Part shown: positions 9,130 to 18,475 of the stretch, one piece after another | How the letters are laid out: each line of letters opens with the position of its first letter | Position numbering within the stretch: position 1 is the stretch's first letter | NCBI GenBank assembly: GCA_002709835.1 | Contig: PAQX01000094.1 | Location: 1-54,965 of the forward strand | Length of the DNA: 54,965 nt | DNA from: Deltaproteobacteria bacterium | GTDB lineage: Bacteria; Myxococcota_A; UBA9160; UBA4427 | Direction: 5' to 3' | Made by a program: the position numbers and the translations under genes | Notes under the pieces: generated by a model | Database searches by the model: none | Told to the model about the DNA's origin: nothing | The model's input: the letters and a program-made list of their open reading frames with translations, nothing else

Positions 9130-10515
9130 CTACTTCCCCCGCAGCTTCGCCTCGAGCGCCCGAAAGGCCTTTTTCGCGTTGTCCGGGTTGAACTTGTCGG
9201 GGTCGGCGACCGAGTCGAGGAGCTTCGTCAGCTCGCGCTGTTCGAGCCCGTCGTAGACGTCGTCGTCGATCAGCTCTTCGGCGTAGTAGCCGTAGACGAT
9301 CGTCTGGATCGCCATCGCCGCCTGCTCCGAGCCGGCGTAGTCGGCGTACTCCCCGCCGAGGGCGTCTGCGAGGACGTTCTTCGAGAGCGCCCGGAGGGCC
9401 TTCGCGTCGACGCGCCACTTCTCCATCTTCGGCAGCAGCTGGGCGAGGTTCGCGCGGATCTTCCGGGCGATCGCCTTCGGATCCCCGCGCCCTTCGCTCG
9501 CCCCCTGGTGGAGCTTCTTGAGATCCGCCCGGAGGGCCTTCGCGCTCGCCGGGTCGATCAGCTGGAGCGCCTGGACCAGCATCAGGAAGTTCGAGTCGTT
9601 CAGGCGCACGACGCCGGGACCGAGGCCGGTCGACGCGCGGGGTCGCCAGCGGCGCGTCTTGTCGATCCCGTGATGACAGGCCTGGCAGTCGTAGAGCACG
9701 AGCTCCGGGAAGAGCCCGAGCGTGTTCCGGTTGTCGTCGAGCATCGCATCGAGGACTTCGTCGACCGCGACCGCCTGCCCGATCGCCCAGAGCTTCACGT
9801 CCGAGGGCGCCTGCTTGCCGCGGGCGGTGTAGTCGTCGTCCGGCTCCCAGTGGTAGGGCTGGAGGATCGAAAAGAGCGCGACCTCGAAGCTCTGGCGCGG
9901 ATGGCCCGCGCCCATCAGGCGATGGTCGACGAACTTCTTGCGGTCCCCTAGATGACAGGAGAGGCAGAGACGCGTGCGCGCGACCGGCTCGTCCGTCGGG
10001 TACATGCCGAGCTCGACGTTCTTCGCGTGGGAGATGCCCGAGTCGTGGGGGCGGAGCCAGCGCTCCGCTCCGCCGTGACAGCCTTCGCAGCCGACGCCGT
10101 CCTCGACCCGGAATGCGCCGTTCTCGGTCCGGCGCTTGTCCGGGGGCGGGTTGTCCGCGTGACAGTCGAGGCAGAGATCGTCCTGGTGGGGCGGCTTCTT
10201 CCGGCCCAGGTTCTTCGAGATCCGCTTGGAGTCCCGGTTCAGCAGGACCTTGTAGGCGCGCTGGCTGTGGCGGTCTTCCTCGCTCCAGATGAGGACCTCG
10301 TCCTGGCGGACGTTGCGATCGTTGCGGGGAGCGGCGCTGCCGTGGCAGGTGCTGCCGTCGCAGCTCGACACGCCTTCGTGTTTGTCGGGTCCATATTGCG
10401 GGATGACGGGCGCTTCGGCCGCGACGATCCCGGCGGCCACGAAGGGGGCGCAGGCCAGAAGCGCCACACAGGCACAGACGCCGGGGCCTCGGAACCGGTT
10501 CTTCGCCATCGTCAT
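9130..10515 (-). CDS. Pentahaem cytochrome c, cytochrome c-554-like, periplasmic
   Basis: The 461-residue protein has a hydrophobic signal segment (about 14-33) and five haem-binding motifs: CDGSTCH (52-58, with four residues between the cysteines), CLDCH (115-119), CEGCH (143-147), CLSCH (184-188) and CQACH (277-281). Distal His ligands are plentiful, for instance HPRQSF and SHAKN. The spacing resembles cytochrome c-554/multihaem periplasmic electron carriers. The C-terminal 180 residues are haem-free and helical. Its redox partner is unknown. It lies leftward behind a divergent DUF4399 gene and about 240 bp upstream of argG, with no clear operon partner. Confidence 0.85.
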   Translation of the reverse strand: MTMAKNRFRGPGVCACVALLACAPFVAAGIVAAEAPVIPQYGPDKHEGVSSCDGSTCHGSAAPRNDRNVRQDEVLIWSEEDRHSQRAYKVLLNRDSKRISKNLGRKKPPHQDDLCLDCHADNPPPDKRRTENGAFRVEDGVGCEGCHGGAERWLRPHDSGISHAKNVELGMYPTDEPVARTRLCLSCHLGDRKKFVDHRLMGAGHPRQSFEVALFSILQPYHWEPDDDYTARGKQAPSDVKLWAIGQAVAVDEVLDAMLDDNRNTLGLFPELVLYDCQACHHGIDKTRRWRPRASTGLGPGVVRLNDSNFLMLVQALQLIDPASAKALRADLKKLHQGASEGRGDPKAIARKIRANLAQLLPKMEKWRVDAKALRALSKNVLADALGGEYADYAGSEQAAMAIQTIVYGYYAEELIDDDVYDGLEQRELTKLLDSVADPDKFNPDNAKKAFRALEAKLRGK

Positions 10516-10677
10516 CCTCGCTCGTCCTCCCCCTCGTTCGGAGCGATGTTAACGCTCGCGGCGGGCGGCGCGCGGCGAGTGTGCCGTCGGGCGCGTACGG
10601 GTGTGGCCCCCCATTTTCAGAAGGTAGACTCGAACGAGGTCGGGTCGCGCCCTCGGCCGATCGGAGGATGCTTCACG

Positions 10678-11130
10678 ATGTCCCATTTCCGCGGTCTCCC
10701 GACCGTCTTGGCCCTCGCTCTTCTCCTGGCCGCTCCCGTGGTGTCCGCCGGACACCACGAGGAGAACGGGATGCCGCGCAGCGAGCGGCCCGAGGCAGCC
10801 CGGGTCTATTTCATCACGCCGACCGACGGGGAGACGACCTCGTCGCCCGTCGTCGTCCGCTTCGGGCTCGGCGGGATGGGGGTCGCGCCCGCCGGCGTCG
10901 AGAAGAAGCACACGGGCCATCATCACCTGGTCGTCGATGCCGAGCTGCCGCCGGCGAACCTCCCGATCCCGAAGAGCGACAACTATCGCCACTTCGGCGG
11001 CGGGCAGACCGAGGTGACCCTCGAGCTCGAGCCGGGCACCCACACCCTGCAGCTGCTGCTGGGCGATCATTTCCACGTCGCGCACGATCCGCCGGTCGTG
11101 TCGGAGAAGATCACGATCACCGTCGAGTAG
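10678..11130 (+). CDS. DUF4399 family exported protein
   Basis: A 150-residue secreted protein: the signal peptide (hydrophobic core about 9-20, cleavage near VSAGH) is followed by a compact domain of the DUF4399 family. Conserved marks are YFITPTDGETTSSPV, the histidine run GHHHLVVD, PIPKSDNYRHFGGGQTE and THTLQLLLGDHFHVAHDPPV. The many His residues suggest metal binding, but the family has no established biochemical role known to me. The ATG at 10678 gives the proper signal peptide. The neighbouring ATG ten bases upstream is out of frame. It is divergent from the pentahaem cytochrome. Confidence 0.85.
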   Translation: MSHFRGLPTVLALALLLAAPVVSAGHHEENGMPRSERPEAARVYFITPTDGETTSSPVVVRFGLGGMGVAPAGVEKKHTGHHHLVVDAELPPANLPIPKSDNYRHFGGGQTEVTLELEPGTHTLQLLLGDHFHVAHDPPVVSEKITITVE

Positions 11131-11241
11131 TCACGCGCCGCTCCCCCCGCGGCTTCATCCCCTGCGCTGGTCGGCCGATGAGATCGAGCGGACCGCGAGA
11201 TAACATCGAGGCGGCCGGACAGGCGGCCCGGGGGCGACGAC

Positions 11242-13068
11242 ATGGCGCGGGACGACGAGAACGAGGCGGACCTCGCGGAGACGCGCATCGTCCCCGACGA
11301 CGAGGCCGCGGCCGCGGCCGCGGAGACCGTGGTCGTTCCGGACGAGAGGGTCGAAGCCGCGGAGACGGTGGTCGTTCCGGACGAACCCGCCGAGTCGGCC
11401 GAGGGTGAAGAGGCCGCCGAGTTGGCCGAGACCGTCGTCGCGGTCGACGACGCCGAGCCGGATGAGACCGACGCCACGCAGCTCGTGACCCGCGAGCCAG
11501 CGCCGGCCGCCGCTGCCGTCGAAGCCGGAGCGAAGGGGGCGGGTCGTTCGGTCCCCGACACGCGTGTCCTCGAAGACAAGACGGCGCCGGCGCCGGTCGC
11601 GCCGCAGGCGCCCGCCCGCCCCGCCGCGCCGACGCCGATCGACCCCGATCGTGGGCTGGCCCCCGGCACGATCCTCTTCGGCGAGTACGAGATCGTAAAC
11701 GTGCTCGGTGTGGGCGGGATGGGCGAGGTGTATCGCGCGAAGCACCGCCGCCTCGACGAACACCGTGCGATCAAGGTCATGCACGCCGAGCTGTCCAAGA
11801 AGAAGGGCGCCTCGGAGTTCTTCTATCGCGAAGCGAAGGCGCTCCTCGCGGTCCGGCATCCGGCGGTCGTGCATTGCCACGATCTGCTCTCCGACGATCA
11901 GGGAGGCGTCTACCTGATCATGGAGATGATCGAGGGGATCCCGCTCTCGAAGAAGATGAACGAGGGGGCGCTGTCGCCCGACGACGTCGCGATTCTCGGG
12001 GCCCGCGTATCCCACGGCCTCGCCGCTGCCCATCGGAAGGGCGTCATCCATCGCGACGTCTCGCCGGACAACATCGTGCTTCCGAACGGCCGAGTGCAGG
12101 AAGCGAAGATCATCGACTTCGGGATCGCGAAGATCCTCGAAGAGCGTGAAGGAACGATCGTCGACGGCTTCAAGGGCAAGCTCTCCTACGCCTCGCCCGA
12201 GCAGCTGGGGTTTCATGGCGGCCGGATCGATGGGCGCTCGGACTTCTACAGCCTCGGCCTCGTGCTCGTCGCCGCGGCCCTGGGCCGTTCGATGCCCATG
12301 GGCGCGACGGTCGTCGAGGCGGTGGATGCGCGACGGAACTTCAAAAAGCTCCCGGACGCGATTCCGATGGGCCTCGCTTCCGCGATCCGTCCGCTCCTCG
12401 AGCTCGATCCCGGCGATCGGCCGAAGTACGTCGATCGGCTCTTCGTCGTGCCGGGTGGCGTCGAAGGAGATACCGGACCGATCTCGACGGGCGGCGTGTC
12501 GCGCGGTGCGTCCGCCGGGGCGTCCGGTCAGACCGGGATCTTTGCGGGAATCGCGGCCGTCGCGGCGCTACTGATCGGAGTCGGGATCTATCTGTCCCAA
12601 CCCGAGTCTGTGACCTCGCCGACGCCAGCGGCCCAGGAGACCGCCGAGGCGCCCACTGAGACGACGACTCCGGCGTCTCCGCGACCCGAGGTCGTACAGC
12701 CCGAGACGGTCGCGCCCAGGCCGGCCCCCGTGAAGCCCGCGCCCGTCGTCCGGAAGGTCACCGCTGGAGATCGCCTCAAGATCATCGGCTTGTCGCGGAA
12801 CGCCGAAGCCGCGTTGCGCGAGAATCGATTGATGTCTCCGCCCGGCGACAATGCCTACGCGCTTTATCAGCAGATCCTGAAGATCGATCCGAACAACGCG
12901 GATGCGACGAGTGGCCTGCGGAGCATCGCGAGCCGGTATGTCGCGATGGCCGACCGCGCCATCGATCTCGGCGAGCTCGAGAAAGCCGAGACCTACGTCG
13001 ACCGCGCACGCCAGGCAGACGACGAATACGCTGGCATCCGCGCGATCGAGGAGCGGCTCGGGTACTAG
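11242..13068 (+). CDS. Membrane Ser/Thr protein kinase with N-terminal Thr-motif array
   Basis: The 608-residue Hanks-type kinase is in an unusual order. Residues 1-135 are an acidic, Ala/Pro-rich tail with repeated Thr motifs (see findings). The kinase domain (about 147-405) has glycine loop GVGGMG, Lys178, HRDVSPDN at 270 and DFG at 292. A single transmembrane helix lies at about 433-454. A Pro/Thr-rich stalk then leads to a C-terminal TPR-like helical region (LYQQILKIDPNNADA) outside the membrane. It probably senses an envelope signal and phosphorylates cytosolic targets. It converges with a CsgG-like lipoprotein gene after 114 bp. Confidence 0.93.
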   Translation: MARDDENEADLAETRIVPDDEAAAAAAETVVVPDERVEAAETVVVPDEPAESAEGEEAAELAETVVAVDDAEPDETDATQLVTREPAPAAAAVEAGAKGAGRSVPDTRVLEDKTAPAPVAPQAPARPAAPTPIDPDRGLAPGTILFGEYEIVNVLGVGGMGEVYRAKHRRLDEHRAIKVMHAELSKKKGASEFFYREAKALLAVRHPAVVHCHDLLSDDQGGVYLIMEMIEGIPLSKKMNEGALSPDDVAILGARVSHGLAAAHRKGVIHRDVSPDNIVLPNGRVQEAKIIDFGIAKILEEREGTIVDGFKGKLSYASPEQLGFHGGRIDGRSDFYSLGLVLVAAALGRSMPMGATVVEAVDARRNFKKLPDAIPMGLASAIRPLLELDPGDRPKYVDRLFVVPGGVEGDTGPISTGGVSRGASAGASGQTGIFAGIAAVAALLIGVGIYLSQPESVTSPTPAAQETAEAPTETTTPASPRPEVVQPETVAPRPAPVKPAPVVRKVTAGDRLKIIGLSRNAEAALRENRLMSPPGDNAYALYQQILKIDPNNADATSGLRSIASRYVAMADRAIDLGELEKAETYVDRARQADDEYAGIRAIEERLGY

Positions 13069-13182
13069 GGCGCCGTGTCGCAGGTCGCCCCTGCGAAGCC
13101 CGGCCGTCATGCCGCTCCGTCTGCGGTACTTCTCCCGGCTCTCTTCGGACTCTCGTGAAGAAGCTTTCGTCGGGCGAAACGA

Positions 13183-15201
13183 CTAGAGCGCCGGCGAGTC
13201 CATGGCGTAGCGCTTGAGGTCCGCTTTGAGTGTGCCCATGTCCTTCTGCTTGATTTCGCGAAGGACGATCGAGAAAGCGGCCATGCTCGCCGCGGAGAGG
13301 TAGTCGCCCTCGCTCACGAAGCGTGTGGCCTCTTTGCTGTACTGCTCCTCCGGGTCCTTCAGGAAGTCGACCAGCTTGATGCCGATCTCCTCCGAGATCT
13401 TGTCGGCGAGACCGCCGGATCCGGAGAGGATCTCGATGTCCGGGGGGAGCTCGACGAAATCGGTCTCCTGCTTGAAGTCGCCGAGCTGGACGCCTTGGCG
13501 TCCCTCGTCCTGAAACTCCTGCTTCGTCTGCATCGAGTCCGTGAACAGGACCCGACCCGAGGTCGCGTCGACGACGCGGTAGGAGACGGAGATGATGCCG
13601 ACCTTGCGGACGTTGTTGACCTCGGTCGTCACGTCCTCGGTCACGTCCCTACGGATCGTGGCCGGAGGCTGGGGCGTCTTCGATCGGTCGCGTTCGGAGA
13701 GTGCCGTCCACCGTGTGTACTCCGGGTTCGTGACGGTCTCCTGGCCCGTGACGACGCGGCGGGTCTCGCGCCCGACCTTCGAAGTCGTCTCGACCTTCGC
13801 ATCGAGGATCGTGCCCTGGACGATGAAGTCTGCGGTGTCGAGGTCCGAGCAGGTGCCGCTTCGCTTGCATTCCTCGAGGATGCGCTCGAGCTGTTCGCGT
13901 TCGACGATGCGCACGTCGGAAGGAATGGTGCGGAAGATGTGCTGGACGACCTTGGAAGAGACCGCGTCGCCGACCTTGGCATCGGAAGTCGCCGGATCCT
14001 CGAACGGATAGGCGGTCAGTCCGCGAACGGCGCGGCGGGCGATCTCGTCCCGGGTCTTCCGCAGCTTCTGTCGAATCTGGGGCGTCGTCGGCCCGAACTC
14101 GGTCATGACCCTGAGGTAACCCCACGCCGCGCCATACACGCCGGCAGCAAAGGCGTCGGCGAAGCGGCGCTCGATCTGCTTCAGGAAATCGGGCATGCCA
14201 GGCAGGCTCGGTTTTCGATCCAGCAGGAGCTGCGAAATCGCCGCGGCATCCTGGTAACGAGCGTACGCGGCCGAGAGATCGCCGGCGGCGACCGACTCCT
14301 CGCCGATCATGCCGAAGGCCTCGACGAGGGGCGCTGCGTCGGCAGCGAGGCTCGTCTTGATCTCTCCAAAACAGTCGGTCGTCGAGAATTCGTCGAGCAT
14401 CTCGACGGTGCGGCCGAAGCGGCCGGTCGCGAGCGAGTCGTTGAATCGCCTGACGATGACCTTCCCGTCGACGTCGCACTTGGTGGCCTGCGCTTCGGCG
14501 TCTTCGGGGTTCACTTCGGCGACGATGCCGAGGAGGTCCTGCGCCTTTTCATAGTCCTCGTTTCGGATCGCTTCTTCCGCCTCCTTCGAAACGTTGCGCA
14601 GGATCTGGTCACGCTCCGCCGCGTACCGAGCCTGCGTCTCGGAGCCGGTCCCGGACAGGGCGGATAGCGTGGAAAGCAGGTTGATCCGACTGAGGATCTC
14701 GGACTCCGGCGTGGCGGACAGCTGTCCCTCGCGTTCGCGAATGGCCGCGCGGGTCGCCTCGAACTCGCGGTTGATCTCGCCGTCGATCTGGCGATAAACG
14801 TCGCGGTCGTAGCGGCGGATCACGGTGAGCCCGCCCATCTCTTTCTCGATCGCGCCGAGCGGGATCTTCCCATCGACCCGCTCTGCTTGGGAGAGACGCG
14901 TGCGCGTGGCCGCGGCCGCGCGATTGGCGAGCTCACCACCGACCTGACCGAGCTTGGTCTGAAGCTCGGCGGCTGCATCGCTGCCCGGCTTCGCGCTCTG
15001 GAGCTGAAGGCTGATCTCGTCGAAGAGCGCCTGGAGCTCCGCCTTACTCGCGGCCTGCGGATCGGCAGGGATCTGCACCACCGGTCCCGAGCTGCCGCCA
15101 CAGCCGCCGAGGACCAGGGCGGTCATCATGGCGAGGGCCGCCAGGGCAAGGCCGCCGCGGAGGCCTGTCAGGGGGGAGTTGCGCTGCTTGCTCTCTCGCA
15201 T
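13183..15201 (-). CDS. Large lipoprotein with CsgG-like C-terminal domain
   Basis: ATG at 15199-15201 gives a 672-residue protein with a lipoprotein signal: a charged start, a hydrophobic core and the lipobox LGGC (Cys34) with G-G-S-S after it. The upstream in-frame extension is noncoding. The middle is helical and TPR-like (DYEKAQDLLGIVAEVNPEDAEA). The C-terminal part (about 440-620) resembles CsgG/LpoB-type lipoproteins: an IVEREQLERILEE element, then DTADFIVQGTILDAK, and the strand VGIISVSYRVVDATSGRVL. It is probably anchored to the outer membrane on the periplasmic face. Function is unknown. A secretion or cell-wall-synthesis activator role is possible. Confidence 0.8.
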   Translation of the reverse strand: MRESKQRNSPLTGLRGGLALAALAMMTALVLGGCGGSSGPVVQIPADPQAASKAELQALFDEISLQLQSAKPGSDAAAELQTKLGQVGGELANRAAAATRTRLSQAERVDGKIPLGAIEKEMGGLTVIRRYDRDVYRQIDGEINREFEATRAAIREREGQLSATPESEILSRINLLSTLSALSGTGSETQARYAAERDQILRNVSKEAEEAIRNEDYEKAQDLLGIVAEVNPEDAEAQATKCDVDGKVIVRRFNDSLATGRFGRTVEMLDEFSTTDCFGEIKTSLAADAAPLVEAFGMIGEESVAAGDLSAAYARYQDAAAISQLLLDRKPSLPGMPDFLKQIERRFADAFAAGVYGAAWGYLRVMTEFGPTTPQIRQKLRKTRDEIARRAVRGLTAYPFEDPATSDAKVGDAVSSKVVQHIFRTIPSDVRIVEREQLERILEECKRSGTCSDLDTADFIVQGTILDAKVETTSKVGRETRRVVTGQETVTNPEYTRWTALSERDRSKTPQPPATIRRDVTEDVTTEVNNVRKVGIISVSYRVVDATSGRVLFTDSMQTKQEFQDEGRQGVQLGDFKQETDFVELPPDIEILSGSGGLADKISEEIGIKLVDFLKDPEEQYSKEATRFVSEGDYLSAASMAAFSIVLREIKQKDMGTLKADLKRYAMDSPAL

Positions 15202-15577
15202 GGGACTCGATTCGCTCCTCGATCCTTCGGGGGGCCGCACGAAACGCCTTATCGGCAGCGTGGCCGGATCTCTTTGCTCCGGATCAGTGCCCGGAATCGA
15301 CTCGGAGGAGGCTATGGGACCGGTCGGGTGCGGGGCAACCTCCGCCCCGTGGGTTCCTGAGAACCTGGCAAATGGTCGAAAGAAAAGCTGAACCGAATGG
15401 CTGGAGCGGACTCCAATCTGCCGATAGGAGAATGGGATTGCCGGGAGCTCAGTTGTGGTGAAATGAGCCCGAAAAGGGCCGCCTTGTGGCTCCCTCCCCG
15501 AGGTTCGGCGATCATCCCTCGGCGAGATGCCGTGGATCGACTGGCGTCGTCGCCGGGGTGGTGAGGAGAGAAGTGTC
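15202..15577. other. Intergenic region between divergent lipoprotein and murA-like genes
   Basis: This 376-bp stretch has no convincing gene. It must hold the promoters of both flanking divergent genes. A GC-rich hairpin lies at 15331-15349 (CGGGGC, 7-base loop, GCCCCG). I see no clear sigma-70 boxes or T-tract. The start of the murA-like gene is set by GAGGAG at 15563-15568. Confidence 0.5.
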
Positions 15578-16858
15578 TTGAGTCGTTTCGTGATCCATGG
15601 CGGGCGCCCGCTCGAGGGCGAGATCGTGGCCTCCGGGAGCAAGAACGCCGTCCTGCCCATGATCGCAGCAGCGCTGCTGACCGAGGAAGAGGTCGTCCTC
15701 GAGAACGTGCCGTCGATCCGGGACGTCGACGTCATGCTGGAGATTGCCGGCGAGATCGGCGCCGAGGTGTCGCGCCTCGAGGACCGCGTGACGATTCGCG
15801 GGGCCAACCTGATCGACGCGCCGCTCCCCGACGAGCTCTGCGAGCGCGTCCGGACCTCCGTCCTCTTCGTGGCGCCGCTCCTCCACCGGCTGGGCCGCGC
15901 GAAGCTCCACCCGCCGGGCGGCGACGGAATCGGTCGGCGCCGACTCGACACCCACTTCTATGGGCTCCGTCAGCTCGGCGCCGCGGTCGACGACGGGGAG
16001 TTCGAGTTCACGGCACGCGAGCGCCTCGAAGGAGCGATGATCTTCTTCGACGAGGCCAGCGTGACCGCGACCGAGCACATCCTGATGGCGGCGGCGCTCG
16101 CGAACGGAACGACGACGATTCTCAACGCGGCGAGTGAACCGCACGTGATGGATCTCGCGAAGCTGCTCATTTCGATGGGCGCGCAGATCGACGGGCTCTA
16201 CACGAACACGTTGACGGTGACCGGCGTGGAGAAACTCCACGGGACGACCCACCGGGTCGTATCCGATCACATCGAGGTTGCGTCCTACCTCGCGCTCGCC
16301 GCCGCGACCGGCGGAGGACTGACCATCCACGACACCGTCCGCGGTCACTACTGGATGATGCACCGGGTGTTCGAGCGCTTCGGCCTCGCCCTCGACATCA
16401 AGAGCGACCGGATCATCCTGCCGTCGGGTCAGACACCTCGGATCCAGGCCGACGCCGGCGGTGCGATCCCACAGGTCGACGACGGGCCGTGGCCGCAGTT
16501 CCCGACCGACATGATGAGTCCTTTCCTCGTCCTCGCGACCCAGAGCGAGGGCACGATCCTCTTCTTCGAGAAGATGTTCGAGGGGCGCATGTACTTCGTC
16601 GATCCGCTGATCCAGATGGGCGCCAACGCCGTGATCTGCGATCCCCATCGCGTGATCATCACGGGGCCGTCGAAGCTCCGGGGCCAGACCGTGCGCAGCC
16701 CCGACATCCGTGCCGGCATGGCGATGATCATCGCAGCACTCTGCGCCACCGGACGGCCGTGCGTCGTCCAGAACGCCGAGATCGTCGATCGCGGCTACGA
16801 GCAAGTCGAAGAGAAGCTCCGCGCAATCGGCGCCGACATCGAGCGGGAAGCCGACTGA
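15578..16858 (+). CDS. murA: MurA-family UDP-GlcNAc 1-carboxyvinyltransferase with Asp at the catalytic Cys site
   Basis: A TTG start at 15578 fits best: GAGGAG lies nine bases upstream, and it places Lys22 and Asn23 (SGSKN) exactly at MurA numbering. An ATG at 15527 would add 17 poorly conserved residues. The enzyme family transfers enolpyruvate from PEP to UDP-GlcNAc, the first committed step of peptidoglycan synthesis. The catalytic loop reads PPGGDGIGRRRLD, so Asp116 stands where Escherichia coli has Cys115. The PTDM segment and DRGYEQVEEKL tail are conserved. The region around SDHIEVASYLALAA departs from canonical MurA, so this could be a second, specialised paralogue. Confidence 0.85.
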   Translation: MSRFVIHGGRPLEGEIVASGSKNAVLPMIAAALLTEEEVVLENVPSIRDVDVMLEIAGEIGAEVSRLEDRVTIRGANLIDAPLPDELCERVRTSVLFVAPLLHRLGRAKLHPPGGDGIGRRRLDTHFYGLRQLGAAVDDGEFEFTARERLEGAMIFFDEASVTATEHILMAAALANGTTTILNAASEPHVMDLAKLLISMGAQIDGLYTNTLTVTGVEKLHGTTHRVVSDHIEVASYLALAAATGGGLTIHDTVRGHYWMMHRVFERFGLALDIKSDRIILPSGQTPRIQADAGGAIPQVDDGPWPQFPTDMMSPFLVLATQSEGTILFFEKMFEGRMYFVDPLIQMGANAVICDPHRVIITGPSKLRGQTVRSPDIRAGMAMIIAALCATGRPCVVQNAEIVDRGYEQVEEKLRAIGADIEREAD

Positions 16859-16937
16859 GCATTCGCCTGCGAGCACTCGGCGAGAGCATTCGCCTGCGGG
16901 TGCTCCGCGAGAGCATTTACCTGCGAGTGCTCGAGGG
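16857..16937. repeat. Three tandem 27-bp repeats with hairpin potential
   Basis: Three imperfect units run head to tail at 16857-16883, 16884-16910 and 16911-16937, starting inside the stop codon of the murA-like gene and ending just before the stop of the convergent PAS gene. Units share GAGCATTCGCCTGCG. Units two and three contain the inverted arms GAGCA and TGCTC around an 11-base loop, so each can form a small hairpin. They occupy the whole space between two convergent genes and may help end transcription, although no T-tract is present. Confidence 0.8.
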
Positions 16938-18218
16938 TCAGCTCGCGTCCTTCTCTTCGTCGATCGGGGGGAGCGCGACGAACTCGTCGCGAGTGGCTTC
17001 GAGCAGGAGGACGTCGCCCAGCGCGCGTTCGATGAGTGCGTCGAGGTCCGTTTTCGTTCGGGAGGCAGTCGCGGCCCTTTCTTGCGTGGCCTGACGCACG
17101 TTGCCGCTCGGGGCCCGTTCGGTCACGTCCCGGCCGATGCAGACCACGCGCCGCTCTCCTGCGAAGGTGTCGTAGGTCCGCGCCGTGAGCTCCGCGAAGA
17201 CGGGTTCGCCATCGGCGCTGTGCAGCCGGACGATCTCTTGCGTCGCGCGGCCTGCCGGGAGATCGAAGAGGGCTTCGATGACTTCGTCGATTCGGTCATG
17301 CCAGGCTTCCGGTGTCCAGAGTCGGTAGTGACTGCCCGTGACCTGTTCGGGGGCGTATCCGATCATCTGCTCGACCGAAGCGCTTACGTAGACGACTCGC
17401 CCCTCGCGATCGATCTCGCACAAGACATCCACGGCGGTTTCGACGAGAGCGCGGTAGCGCTGTTCGCTGAGGGTGAGCGCGACGTTCGCCCGGCGAAGCC
17501 GCTCGTTCTTCGCGTGGAGCTCGAGCTGCTGCGATTCGAGGAAGCGGAGGACGTCACCCGCGGAGAAGAGGGTTCGAACGATCCGGCCGAGACGCGCGAA
17601 GAGGTTGGGCGAGGGCGGAACCGCGATTCGATAGAAGGCTTCGCGTTCGTGGATCTCCGCGACGACCACGGCTTCGCCGAGGCCGATGACTTTCGGCATG
17701 GCCTGCGCGCCGCCGACCGCGAAGTGGAAGAGTTCGGGGCAGGCGCGTTGGCCTTCGCGGATCCATGCATGGATTTCGATCTGCCCGTCTGCTGTTCGAG
17801 TCACCTTCGTCTCGACCGCGGGCATGGCGCGTCGCAGCGCCCAGCCCGCCGCGGCCCGGTAGAGCGTCCGTGGTGAGGCAGCGAGTCCAGCCAGGCTGCT
17901 CAGAGCGCGGGTGGGCTTCAACGGACCGAGGCGCGTCGCGACCCGTTCCAGCTCCGCAGCGCCACCGACCGCCCGCGAGAGGCGGCGCATGAACTCGACG
18001 AAGTAGTCCCACTCGACGGAATCGACGACTTCCCCGTGTTCACCGAGCGCAATGGGCAGATCCCCGAGCAGCTTGCTCGAAGGAAGGCCCTTCGCGTCCA
18101 GGACGCGGAACAGGTCGGTCAGGAATCGGCCCGAGACCCGACTCGGAACCCCGGTCGTCCCGGCCGAGTCCTGTTCGAATGCATCGAGCGGGTCTCGCTC
18201 GAAAGAGTCGGAGATCAT
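16938..18218 (-). CDS. PAS-domain sensory protein without recognisable output domain
   Basis: The 426-residue soluble protein has a PAS fold at about residues 255-375: LSEQRYRALVETAVDVLCEID, then GRVVYVSASVEQMIGYAPEQV, ending in a PAC-like strand VCIGRDVTER. A short coiled segment (LESQQLELHAKNERLRRANVALTLSEQ) precedes it. The N-terminal 240 residues form a domain I do not recognise. It includes WDYFVEFMRRLSRAVGG, a layout reminiscent of small-ligand sensor domains. No kinase, GGDEF or DNA-binding domain follows, so it probably signals by protein contact. It is divergent from the TPR kinase gene, a possible partner by position only. Confidence 0.8.
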   Translation of the reverse strand: MISDSFERDPLDAFEQDSAGTTGVPSRVSGRFLTDLFRVLDAKGLPSSKLLGDLPIALGEHGEVVDSVEWDYFVEFMRRLSRAVGGAAELERVATRLGPLKPTRALSSLAGLAASPRTLYRAAAGWALRRAMPAVETKVTRTADGQIEIHAWIREGQRACPELFHFAVGGAQAMPKVIGLGEAVVVAEIHEREAFYRIAVPPSPNLFARLGRIVRTLFSAGDVLRFLESQQLELHAKNERLRRANVALTLSEQRYRALVETAVDVLCEIDREGRVVYVSASVEQMIGYAPEQVTGSHYRLWTPEAWHDRIDEVIEALFDLPAGRATQEIVRLHSADGEPVFAELTARTYDTFAGERRVVCIGRDVTERAPSGNVRQATQERAATASRTKTDLDALIERALGDVLLLEATRDEFVALPPIDEEKDAS

Positions 18219-18475
18219 CGCCTGAAGAGGTCCAAGGTTGAAAAAGCGGACACTGCACGTCAGATCGTAGCGCTGGAATTCATGGATCGGGGCCGGTTTC
18301 GAGCCACGTTCGGAACTGGAACCTTTTTCGCAAGCCAGATCCGGTCCTTTGAGTCGATGACTTCGGTTTCCGGCTCGGTCGAGTGAACCGACGGACGTGG
18401 AAGGCGCGCGCTATCCTGCCCTCTACCCCTAGGGCCCCAAAGGTGCGTCGTCTGCTGCGCCGAACAGAGGGGACG

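Noticed and set aside
18426..18433. Palindrome CCCTAGGG upstream of the TPR-kinase gene
   Set aside because: Eight bases only. It shares CCTAGG with the palindrome at 41402, but two copies do not make a motif.
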